Shown: one piece after another, positions 11,624-22,635 of the stretch
How positions within the stretch are numbered: position 1 is the stretch's first letter
How the letters are laid out: each line of letters begins with the position of its first letter
NCBI GenBank assembly: GCA_030142905.1
Contig: JASJOG010000149.1
Coordinates: 310,001-374,000 of the forward strand
Direction of reading: 5' to 3'
Length of the DNA: 64,000 nucleotides
From: Heliopora coerulea
Taxonomy: Eukaryota; Cnidaria; Anthozoa; Scleralcyonacea; Helioporidae
Translations under genes and position numbers: made by a program
The notes under the pieces: model-generated
The model's input: the letters and a program-made list of their open reading frames with translations, nothing else
Told to the model about the DNA's origin: nothing
Databases searched by the model: none

Positions 11624-13252
11624 TTAAAAAGTACATCTAACTACAGCAGTTAAACTACCTCGTTCCTTATTCATTGGAGGAAGTTCTTCCCAACTACAAT
11701 TACAAAAATTAAAACTCTCAACAGAATTCAGAGATTTTTCTTTGTCATTCAGCCCTCCCATAACAACTATTATGTTGTCTACAAGAACAGCTGCACAACA
11801 TGCTCTCTGATGTTTCATTGGTGGTAACATTGTACTCTTTCCATTTGTTGTGTTATAAACTACAACAGTGTTTAATGTTTTATCATTCTTGTCCCATCCT
11901 CCAATAATGATGATGTTGTCTTTCCAGGCAACAGTTGCCATGCAACAGACAGCAAAAGGCAATGGAGCCAGAGTTTGACAACAGTTGTTAGTAATATCAT
12001 ATGATAACACTGTGTCAAGAGAACCACTTGAATCACCTGTTGTTGTTCCTCCAACAATGACAACCTTGTCACCAAAACATTGAGCACCATGGTGTGTTCT
12101 TGGTTCTAGCAAATGACCAACTAACTGGGAAGAATAAGGACGAACCAAACTTACTTTATAGATATCATTTACTACCTTATCAACACTTCCACCTCCAAAA
12201 ATAAATAAATTATTTTCATGAACTACAGTGGTATGTCCGCAGGTCTCCTGTGGTAACTTGGGACGAAGTTTCTTCCATGGTGCACCTTGTTTCTTCAAGT
12301 TCATTACCTCAATACTGTTCAATACCTCAATACTGTCCTCCTGACTCCACGTTCCTCCACAAACAAACATTTGACCTTCATGGACAAACGACGATGAAAA
12401 GAGACGTAATGACGTCATTCGTGGGAGGTGAGTCCACTGTCTTGTTTTCCAGCTGAACATTTCAACTGAATCTTCTTCCCCGCCGGCGACAATTAAATCA
12501 TTCCTGATGTTCACATTCTGTTCCAAATTTGACACTAGTGAACCACGATAATGATTTGAACTTTGTAGTTGTTGTTTTACAAGATCCACTTCCTTCTTAA
12601 CCTCGTCAATCTCATGCTTTATTTCGCTCATATTGTCCTTCATATCACCTATCTGATCCTTCATATCACCTATATCACGTGTCAGTTCTCTGCTCAAATT
12701 CGTCACTATTTCTTTTATGCTGGATATTTCTTCCCTCACTTTGCCCACCTCCGTCCTCGTCACGTAACAATGAAGCTTTCGCTTTCCATATGGTACATCT
12801 TTTCCACATACTTCACATCTTCCCTTACGGAAATTACAATCATTCATCTCGTGCTGTGCTAGATCTTTTCTGCTCACGATCAACTCACAACCATCGTTTG
12901 AACACTTCACAGGACCAAACTTGCAATGTTTAACATGCTCTTCAAGCATTCCCACCTTCACAAACTGCGGACAACCTCTCTCAACATTGTCACACTTGAT
13001 TTTTAACTGAGAAATCAGCTCCGTGATAACTCTTGAACTTCGTAATGTTTGCAATGTTAATGGTTCCATACACGTAGGACATCTTTGAGATTCTTTCAGA
13101 TAACTTGTGATACAAGGTTTACAGAAAGAATGTTCGTTCCTCACACATTGCATCGGTTGTTTAAGAACATTTAGACATATTGCACAATAAAGGGAATCAG
13201 TAACATCACTTTCAAAGCGTTGGTCCTCGTATCCACCGTCTGCGGAAGCCAT
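11624..13252 (-). CDS. RING-TRAF zinc finger-Kelch protein, copy M-a
   Basis: Intact 542-residue intronless gene, predicted E3 ubiquitin ligase. The start is the ATG at 13,250-13,252 (MASADGGYEDQRF), because the codon before it is GTG. The RING spans about residues 23-65 (CAIC, EHSFCKPC, CPTC). TRAF-type zinc fingers run to about 165 and include KHCKFGPVKC and CEVCGKDVPYGKRK. A coiled coil to about 235 has two IGDMKDQ-type repeats. Six Kelch repeats fill the rest, with GG pairs VAGGEE, VCGGTW, IFGGGS, IVGGTT, IIGGWD and VMGGLN, and the protein ends VVRCTF. The propeller closes with the C-terminal blade. A 0.6-kb MITE and then a 5-kb hAT-like element lie upstream, separating it from the ancestral 5' flank. 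Confidence 0.9.
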   Translation of the reverse strand: MASADGGYEDQRFESDVTDSLYCAICLNVLKQPMQCVRNEHSFCKPCITSYLKESQRCPTCMEPLTLQTLRSSRVITELISQLKIKCDNVERGCPQFVKVGMLEEHVKHCKFGPVKCSNDGCELIVSRKDLAQHEMNDCNFRKGRCEVCGKDVPYGKRKLHCYVTRTEVGKVREEISSIKEIVTNLSRELTRDIGDMKDQIGDMKDNMSEIKHEIDEVKKEVDLVKQQLQSSNHYRGSLVSNLEQNVNIRNDLIVAGGEEDSVEMFSWKTRQWTHLPRMTSLRLFSSSFVHEGQMFVCGGTWSQEDSIEVLNSIEVMNLKKQGAPWKKLRPKLPQETCGHTTVVHENNLFIFGGGSVDKVVNDIYKVSLVRPYSSQLVGHLLEPRTHHGAQCFGDKVVIVGGTTTGDSSGSLDTVLSYDITNNCCQTLAPLPFAVCCMATVAWKDNIIIIGGWDKNDKTLNTVVVYNTTNGKSTMLPPMKHQRACCAAVLVDNIIVVMGGLNDKEKSLNSVESFNFCNCSWEELPPMNKERGSLTAVVRCTF

Positions 13253-13431
13253 CACTCGTTTAACTTTCGACGAGATGCTGATAAACCGTTTGTCACAGAT
13301 TTTTACCAGTCAAACAGTCTTCGTGCGTCGAATACTTGGTCAGTATTATTCGATCCACTGCTAAATAAAAGTTGTTCAATTAAAAAAATTGTCTGCTTCC
13401 CATTATACACACATAGTAGACACTATACAGT

Positions 13432-14056
13432 CAGTGCCGCCGTGAGCTGCAACGAGCCCCGGGGGTAGAGGTGGAGATGTTGGTAACTCCCCATAGTCGA
13501 AAATTAATTTGACTAACCTCAATAACAGTCGGGCAGAATAAGCTTAGAATTATTAATTTAATTTTCGGAATTTTTCCTGAGACTTTTAATTTACTCAAAG
13601 AATATTGTCGGTAATGGACTTAACGCATCGCCGTATGAAAGTCAGAAATGAACAAAACAGTAAAAGCACTTCCAAAGTTAAATTTATAAATACAGATAAT
13701 CATCAAGCTCAAAATTTCACAGCTGATTCAAAAACGTTCCTTCATATCTAATTAATCCAGTATTCCATGAAAGATGAATCCATACTTTCTATCCTCTGAA
13801 GTGTCAATTTATGTGAAATCTTGCACAAAGATGTCACATAAGTGTAAACATCATATAATAGAAAATCGTATTCTGATCTTTTGGAGTCTGGAACATGGAA
13901 GTGAACAAATTGAAATACGAAAATGGTTATATTTTCTTATTCTATGTAGAGCACTGTTAGCATAGGAGCAATGGTTCTTCATTCCAACCGGGCCCCGTGA
14001 TTTCTTCCGGGCCCGGGGTCAATTTGACCCCATGCCCCATCCTCTCGGCGGTACTG
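13432..14056. mobile_element. 0.6-kb hAT-type MITE upstream of M-a
   Basis: Ends are inverted: CAGTGCCGCCGTGAG at the left and its near-complement finishing GGCGGTACTG at the right. The flanking 8 bp are TATACAGT and TATACAAT. The homologue in unit R is 35,466-36,092, and the empty site is visible upstream of M-b and R-b (…ACTATACAAGCACC). It has GC-rich subterminal blocks (GGGCCCGGGGTCAA) and no coding capacity. Confidence 0.75.
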
Positions 14057-14155
14057 TATACAATCACTACTTTCGCTTTGGGAATTCAATGTTCGGTTAG
14101 CACAATTTTTGCTCACCGATTTCCTTGAAAATTAAAAACCGCAAAGTATTCTGGT

Positions 14156-17100
14156 CAGTGCTTCCACTTTGCTACGACGGAATTTCCTCTTTTTTATTTT
14201 GATTTTTCTATTTTTGGTCCAAAATTTCCTTCAAAAATACTCAAATTTCCTTCAGAATTTTATTCAGAATTATCATAAAATTAAACAATTCCTAAACGTA
14301 TGATTCGTTTTTTACATATCTTTCAAAGTTAAAACGTAAAACCAAAACAAGTTAGATTTATGTAACATAAGTATTTTACGATCGCATTGATAGGCTGAAC
14401 ACATTAGTGTATAACGTATCTCGAACATTGCTCAAGAAAAGCGTTTTTACGGTTGCTAATCGTCGTTCAAAAAGTCAGTTAACCAGTAGTAACATTACCA
14501 TTTCATCACTTGTCGTCTTAGACAAATAATGTCAAAATTGCAAATAGCTCAATCACATTCAAATAACAATCACATTCCAATATTCGTAAAAACTTGGTTT
14601 GCAAAACTGTCAGTTGCCAAACCTGTCACTATGTGTAAATTGAACTTTTTTCCATAGAAAAAACTCCGAAAATGAATGTCTTGGTCTCTCTGGATTGACT
14701 TAGCCGACATGAGTCAGCAAATTACACAAAAATAAGCTGATATTTTAACATCATTACAAAGTTTTCAGCAGTGGATTTGAGTCATTTTGTGGTTTTTTTT
14801 TAGTTAACACTCTCTCTATACATAATGAAATGTACCATTTTACTCTGGCAAATGCCAGACGATTCTACTTGTGAAGGGGAGAACTTCAGTCGTGAAAGAG
14901 TTAAGTATAGATTATGCTTGTTTCGACAAGTAGTTTTTCACCATCAGTGACACGAATATCAAATCACGAATTGGGGAAACATAAACCGTAAATCTCACGA
15001 ATACATCAGAAAATTCTAAATTCGCAGTTCTCAGCACATTTAAAAATAGTTTCAGAGTCGTCAGAAACATTTTATTACAAGATAAATAGAAACACTTAAA
15101 ACAGTTCTGCTTTAGTTCGACTGTTGGACATTTCAGTGTGATTCACATTTGGTGATCTACGTCTGATCCTAACACGAAAGGTAGAAACAAATGATGCAAC
15201 AGCTGTTCCAAAAGTTAAATTTGATATGCGATCTCTTGTTCTGAAGACTAATTAAAAGATTGCGCTTCTGTCGCAGCATTAAAGCGCGTGCAATAGATGA
15301 CGGTTGCTAACCAGGAAGCTATTCAAAAGTCACTCGGATTATTTTTGTTGTCTTCAGCACAGAATACTGTTCCACAGTTGACTGACGTTTAACCTGATTT
15401 GTTAGTTGTGCGTCAGCTACTGGAACGTTAAAAATTAAATTGTTAGAAAATACACGTTCCATCAAATTTCCTTCAAATTGTCAAAAAATCCTTCAAATTC
15501 CCTTCATTTCCTCAAAAATTCCTTCAAATAGAAAATTTCATTCAAAGTGAAAGCATTGATCTTGCAGTACAGAAGATCATTACAAAGTATACCTCCAATC
15601 GAATTACAACCCAGTGACGTCAAATAACACGAAACCGCCTTTCCAGTTTTTTAGACTTTTGTGGCAAGACCTGGGGAAGAAAACCTTTACGTGATTTGCT
15701 TTTTCATGTTAATTTTAAAAAGAGTTTATTTTAATAGATTCACGTCTGTGAAGGTAATAGAATGTTGTTAAGTTCATGCTGTTCACCTGAAGTACTTTTC
15801 TTGTGCCACGTAACATCCAAACACTTCAAAGTTGAAATTAGTTTGGTGGAAAGAGTAGATCTCATAGTCGAGTCAAGTTATTGACTGATCTTGGAGTGAA
15901 GTTACGAAAGACATCACGCAACTGTACGTCCGTTCAAACAACAGCGACGGAACGTCTTTTGTCAGACGATTTTTCTGATCACAGTCAAATATGTAGTGAG
16001 ACAGAACACACTTACTGCCTGCTCTTCAACATGCATCAGTTCCCATGTTGAGAAAGGGGAAAACAGACTTAGACGTAAACCCTCCTCATAAGTCATCGAA
16101 ACCAATTACAATTCGTGTAAAATTTAGAAGAACAATTTATTAAGGGACTCTATCTATCATTTATTTCTTACTTTCACAATAAATGTCAACTCACAAGTTA
16201 CTCCTTCGACTAAAAGGAGCGCTCTAATTAAATGCACACTTTCAAATATCTTATTGCGCAACAAACTCACTTAACAATGTGTGGTCAAAATTCATAAGTT
16301 TTAACAAAGACTGTTTTCGATAAATTACACAAATAACCATTATTCAAGACTGTGGTAACAAACTTGATCTGGGAATTATCTCGTTTTTCAAACATAACTT
16401 AGTAGCTGTTGTCGTAAACCTTTAAAAATTTGCCCAGATCTTGCATATCGGGATGTCTAACTGTGTTGCAAAGATCGATAGGAATTCGGCTCTTTGAAAA
16501 AAGCCAACCAAAATTGAAAGTACATATTCAATAACGAAGTGTAAAACTTACAGGAAACGTTTTGTTGCGAAATGCTACAAATCTTAAGTAATGAAAAATA
16601 AAACTTGCTAATCTAAAAGATCAGAAATCCATATCATAGGCCAAGCAATCGATTCAAAGGTTTTCACTATTCAAAACATCGAATCTTCAGTCGAAGATTG
16701 CGATTTTATTCAAGCCCGTATATCCCGCTAACGCTCCGCACCCGTCACTCGCATGAATTCAACCCTGTAGACCTTATTCACGTGGTAGCCAGTATACATG
16801 TGGTTCTTTACGTTATTCTGAACTTGTAAACTAAACGTCGTTCTCTTAAAACCAAGTAAAATGCGCAGTATTCATGAACAGGTTCTTAGTACTTTGAAAA
16901 CCTCCAACCGTAAGGTCGCAAGTTTGAATTTTTTTTCTACCAACTGCAGACTTACCTTATTTTCTCAGTGAAATTCTGACCCTTACTCTTGGAATGAATG
17001 ACATCCTTAAGCCGGAACTCGAATATTCTGAGAAGTTTCTTTCGAAGCAGAAATTTCCGAACGGTACAGCTTCGCACAAGAATCGAGGAAATAGTGAATC

Positions 17101-19172
17101 AGATCTGCTAACACCGGTTTATCTATTCGCCCTAGCAGTTGACCAACCCATTGGCCGAGATTTCAAATCGTTCATTGGCTGATTTTCAGGACCAAACATA
17201 ATGGAAGTGACGTCCCGGAGTACCCGGAGGTAAGATTATTCAGAGTGTCCCAAAAAATCCCGTAAGTTATTGAAATCACCAATCACAATTTAATTGTTAG
17301 AATTTGAATGCCTTACCACTCTGTTGGTCCCCACGAGTGCATAAATGATTGATATAAGTAATTTTATACATAATGAAGTTGTCTAAAACAGTAAAATGTT
17401 GTTAGTTGGAAACCTTTGTTGAAAAGGGCTTCGCACTTCCGTTGTACTTTCGGTACGCGTATAATTTATCACAATAAAAAACTCTTTGTTCTGTGGTCAG
17501 TTGTACCATTTTCTTTAGAAGCGATGACAGGACTAATTTGAAGTTTATCATTTTCACAAAGTTTTTCTCTGTTAGAATTTTATAATTTGTTTTAAATTCC
17601 CTTACAAGGCGATTTTCTTACCTAAATTTTAATACATGCACCTTGTCAATATTTTACGCATCATTACGTTCAGCTTTTTCGTAAGCCATTCAAATTTTAG
17701 CAATAAGTGATTTCAATAATTTTCGGGTTTTTTTGGGACATCCTGTAGAAAGGTGCACGGTTGGTTACCATGTAACTAACTGGTCGGATGACTCTTGGCG
17801 GCCAATCCTTGACAGTGTACATTCTTCTTCTCACCCAAACTAAACCTCATATTGAATTCCACGAATAAGTAAACCACATCCGCCAGTTATAGGCTTGCTG
17901 AAGCTGGGAATGACTCGCAAAACCCGGTAAAGGACCAAATTTGACTAGTAAAAGTTCAGACCGAACAATGCTGTCTTCCGTTTTCATCACAGACTGGTTT
18001 ACAGATCTTTACGTAATACGAACAAACCTAAGGTCCAAAATGTATCTGGAAAATCAACTGTCTGATACGGTCTTAAGATCTAGATGGCCCATTTTCTGAG
18101 GCTTTCAACGTTTTTAAAGATCTCGTTATGTAGTTGTTACGACAGGCTACCGGATAATACGACTGGTATGCTTCATATCATCGGAAGATATATGACATAT
18201 CTGTTAAGAAAGGTTACCGTTATGCTTTGTGGAGACCAAGACTGGAATATGCTTGTAAATTTTGGTTACCAAAACCATTATGGACAAACCCCAAGTCTCC
18301 AAATATAGATTGGTGATACTTTTCGGAGGAATTCAAACGATAGAGTGTGTTGGAGTATAAATAAACCTTTACTTTGAGCATTTTGAGTGTAAAATGGATT
18401 AATGGCTCAACAAACCCAACACAACTATGAAACTGTTTCTAAAAGTAAATAAGTACCCTCCAATTGTCGTATATCGAAAAAGTTTTTAAAGAAAAAGAAA
18501 AAAAGAAAAAAATCAAAATCCGAATTATTAACATTCCAACAGATTTCAAAGTATCGACTCACTTACAAATACAATGTAAGAGTTCTTGATGTCCATTTGT
18601 TTTCCTCGACGTCGTAGGCTTCGCCAGAAGCCATGCAGTTTTGGTTTTGATAGCCCTCGATGACATACATTTTTCAGTCCACGTAAGCCAACATGACGTC
18701 TCGTCTTTCCTCCGTAATCGGGCTGTACCCTAAATATCAAGAGGTTCGTTTTATAAGTCATTTAAAAATACTCGCAGTACGTGCCTTGTCGAATCTAAAA
18801 CATTGGGCTATCGCCTTGTGTTTTAGTAATAGATAGGACATTCGCGTGCAGTCTGTGTGGAATTTACAAGGCGAGCCGTTGAAAATCGCACACAGATCGC
18901 ACGCGAATATTTTAGCTTTCGTAAAATACGAATACGTTCAAATGGCCATGATTACTGGTTATTTTGAAGTTTCAGTAAATTTAACGTACAAAATCGAAGG
19001 GATAGTTTATAATTTTAATTAGTATTCTGTATCCGGTTTACATCATACTAATTAAGAGTCAAAATCTTTCTTTTTTTCTTCGTGAATTACCGAAATCTTA
19101 TTTCCTCAAAATTTCCTTCATTTTCTCAAAATTTCCGTCAAAAAGGAAATTTCCATCAAAGTGGAAGCACAG
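14156..19172. mobile_element. 5-kb hAT-like non-autonomous element, unit M copy
   Basis: The left end is CAGTGCTTCCACTTTG. The right end is its inverted form (CAAAGTGGAAGCAC-AG). A perfect 8-bp target duplication ATTCTGGT sits at 14,148-14,155 and 19,173-19,180, and empty sites with one ATTCTGGT are at 1,436, 21,737 and 47,299. I see no transposase anywhere in it. The longest frames are under 75 codons, although a 62-codon frame at 16,994 is kept in unit R. Subterminal DNA is rich in TTTCCTTCAAA motifs. A stretch at about 15,437-15,556 looks like a second internal right end, so the element may be composite. It contains a mariner-like MITE at 17,241. Confidence 0.75.
17241..17745. mobile_element. 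Mariner-like MITE nested in the 5-kb element (unit M)
   Basis: Inverted ends of about 40 bases: CAGAGTGTCCCAAAAAATCC at the left, and the right end in complement CAGGATGTCCCAAAAAAACC. The outer motif is that of Tc1/mariner MITEs. TA follows the right end. At the left the TA has become TT here but is TA in the unit R copy (39,420). Confidence 0.75.
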
Positions 19173-19180
19173 ATTCTGGT

Positions 19181-19824
19181 GGTTGTATTCACCTGACGTA
19201 ATACGGGGATTTGGCTATTTAAGACAGAACGTTCAACCATTAACACTTATATCTCGATGTAGTTTTTGTTTCATTCTCCTTGTGAGTTGTGAATGAACGC
19301 CCAAACGTTTGGAAATTTTATTTGTGAAACAGAGTCTAAGCCAACGTGCTATGGTGCTATCTAACGTTTACGTGGAATCGGCACGATAAGGCATTACTGG
19401 AGGTGCCAAGACTTACATGTGTAAAAGGGTTCAACCATAGACAGGAATACGGCTAAATTTTCGGATCAATTCAAGTATAGCCCCTCCTCCACATTGTTTG
19501 TTCATTTTTTAAGACTACAGAAATGTGTATAAACCCAAGGTTTAGGGTAAGGGTCAGGTTTAGGGTTTGAGCACATTTTTTTCATTTGTTCGAAACTTAA
19601 ACACACAATTTAGTTTATCAAGGCTTTAATAATCGGAACAGTGTTTACACTCACGTGCTTTGTAGCTCAGGTGAACTGAAATAGAAATTAAACAATAAAT
19701 TATTTCTACATTTCAATAAAAAATATTTCTTCAGCATCACTTCTAAATTAACCTAGAACTCACAAATTGTAAAATAACTTTATCATCAGAATACATTAAC
19801 TCACCAATGCATTATTATTTATGC
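19181..19824. other. Spacer between 5-kb element and M-b
   Basis: The left part, from TTGTATTCACCTGACGTAA, is the displaced upstream flank that belongs with the M-a gene. The right part, from about 19,600, is the 3' flank of M-b. No gene is seen. Confidence 0.45.
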
Positions 19825-21475
19825 CTATAGAATTAAATGTAAAATTTCCTTTCTTCCAAGCTTAATGCAAAGGAAATGTCTAACTTTAAAAGTACACCTA
19901 ACTACCGCACTTAACCCACGTCGTTTCTTATTCATTGGAGAAAGTTCTTCCCAACTATAATTACAAAAATTAAAACTCTCAACAGAATTTAGACCTTCTT
20001 TATTGCCCTGCCACCCTCCCATAACAACTATTATGTTGTCTACAAGAACAGCTGCACTCACATGTTTCATTGGTGGTAACATTTTACTCTATCCATTTGT
20101 TATATTATAAACTACAACAGTGTTTAATGCTTTATTGTTCTTGTCACCTCCTCCAATAATATTGTTATCTTTCCAGGCAACAGTTGCCATGCCACTGGCA
20201 GCAAAAGGCAATGGAGTCAGAGTTTGACAACAGTTGTTAGTAATATCATATAACAACACTGTGTCAAGACAATGATTTGAAGAACCTGTTCTTGTTCCTC
20301 CAACAATGACAACCTTGTCACCAAAACATTGTGCACCATGCCATGTTCTTGGTTCTGCCATGTGACAAACCAACTGGGAAGAATAAGGAGGAACCAAACT
20401 TACTTTATGGATATCAATAACTGCCTTATCATCACTTTCACCTCCAAAAATAAATAAATCATTTTCATGAACTACAGTGGTATGTCCGAAGGTCCTCTGT
20501 GGTAACTTGGCAGTAAATTTCTTCCATTGTGCACCTGGTTCCTTCAAGTTCAATACCTCAATACTGTCCTCACTCAATCCTCCACAAACAAACAGTTGAT
20601 CTTCATGGGCAAACGACGATGAACAGTTACGTACTGACGTCATTGGTGGGAGGTGAGTCCACTGTCTTGTTGTCCAGCTAAACATTTCAACTAACTTCCC
20701 TCTCCCGCCAGCGACAATTAAATCATTCCTGATGTTCACATTCTGTTCCAAACTTGACGCTAGTGAACCACGAGAACGAATTGAACTTTGTGGTTGTTGT
20801 TTTACAAGATCTACTTCCTTCTTAACCTCGTCAATCTCATGCTTTATTTCGCTCATCTCATCCTTCATATCACCCATCTGATCCTTCATATCACCCATAT
20901 GACGTGTCAGTTCTCTGCTCAAATTCGTCACTATTTCTTTTATGCTGGATATTTCTTCCCTCACTTTGCCCATCTCTATCCTCGTCACGTAACAATGAAG
21001 CTTTCGCTTTCCATATGGTACATCTTTTCCACATACTTCACACCTTCCCTTACGGAAATTACAATCATTCATCTCATGCCGTGCTAGATCACTTCTGCTC
21101 ACGATCAACTCACAACCATCGTTTGAACACTTCACAGGACCAAACTCGCAATGTTTAACATGCTCTTCAAGCATTCCCACCTTCACACACGCCGGACAAC
21201 CTCTCTCAACATTGTCACACTTGATTTTTAACTGAGAAATGAACTCCGTAATAACTCTTGAACTTCGTAATGTTTGCAATGTTAATGGTTCCATACACGT
21301 AGGACATCTGAGATTCTTCCACATAACGTGTGATGCAAGGTTTGCAGAAAGAATGTTCATTCCTCACACATTGCATCGGTTGTTTAATAACATTTAAACA
21401 TATTGCACAATGAAGGAAATCAGCAACATCACTTTTAAAGCGTTGGTCCTCGTATCCACCGTCTGCGCAAGCCAT
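19825..21475 (-). pseudogene. RING-TRAF zinc finger-Kelch pseudogene, copy M-b
   Basis: Same architecture as its sisters but broken three ways. A two-base loss at about 21,307 (CATCTGAG against CATCTTTGAG) shifts the frame inside the RING, between CKPC and CPTC. A TAG at 20,089-20,091 replaces the lysine codon of the TNGKST segment. The normal stop after RCTF is lost, extending the frame by 21 residues. An in-frame deletion also shortens blade 6 (KHVSAAV instead of KHERAYCAAV). The start ATG is 21,473-21,475. Both Kelch GG pairs and zinc ligands outside these breaks remain, so decay is recent. Confidence 0.85.
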
Positions 21476-22635
21476 CACTCCTTTAACTTTCGACGATATA
21501 CTGATAAACCGTTTGTCACAGATTTTTACCAGTCAAACAGCCTTCGTGCGTCGAATACTTGGTCAGTATTATTCGATCTACTGGTAAATAAAAGTTATTC
21601 AATTAAAAAAATTGTCTGGTTCCCCTTATACACACACAGAATAGATACTATACAAGCACCACTTTCGCTTTATGAATTCAACGTTCGGTTTGCACAATTC
21701 TTGCACACTGATTTACTTGAAAATGAAAACCCGCAAAGTATTCTGGTAGTTGTATTCAGGTGACGTAATACGGGGAGTCGGCGATTAAGGACTTAAGGTA
21801 GAAACTTCAAAAGTTGGAAACCACCGTGACTGATCTCAAATAATTCCAAAGAACGTTGGAGTTCTTTGAGATCAGTCGCGGCAGTTTCCAAACTTTGAAC
21901 TTTTTGATTCAGTAAGCCTTATCAAGGTGGCACCGAACGCCGATGTGACGGTTTTAGGCAACTAATTGTGTTGATACAAGAGTTTGCTACATAATTTTGA
22001 CCTAGAAGCTATCCCTCAAAAACCTTGGCTATTGTGCCTGACATTCATAAGGTTGAAAATATCCGTTTGGGGGCGTGGTACCAAGGGCAGCATCCATTAG
22101 GGATCACTATTGATTTGGAAGTATGCTGTTGCTTGAGGAAACTACCAACTCCGGAACAGTTTCCGGTGAAACACACTATCCCGAGTGATACTTGCACAAA
22201 ATTCTGATGCGGTCAGAGAGTGTAAAAGAAAATTTCGAAGAGTTAGATTTCGGCTTCATAATATCGTTATTTTAGCTCACATCAATACCTAGAAACATTA
22301 ACACATTGCTCTGTTATAAAAGTATATTCAAAAATATTTCCACATCCATAAAGCCCGTCACAGTAAAATGAAGGTATTCTCAACAATCTGTGATAGTCTG
22401 TAATTTCTAATAGTCCTCATTATGGACTACTGTTCAATTTTATTTTACAAGAATGTTAAATATTCAGCAGTCATGAAAGATAAAAGAATGCGGGACTACA
22501 GAATTACTTCTAATTAGTTCTATCAAAATCAGTAGGATGTTCATCACTGTAAAAAACGACGCAGCAATAACAAGCCTAACTCAGAGGAATGTAACCACGT
22601 GACAAAAAGAATTTGAATATTTGATCTTGGCGGGA
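21476..22635. other. Upstream flank and spacer of M-b
   Basis: Includes the conserved TGACGTAATACGGGG block at about 21,761 and the reduced hairpin at 21,813. After that comes spacer matching 47,502-48,240. No gene is supported. Confidence 0.45.
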
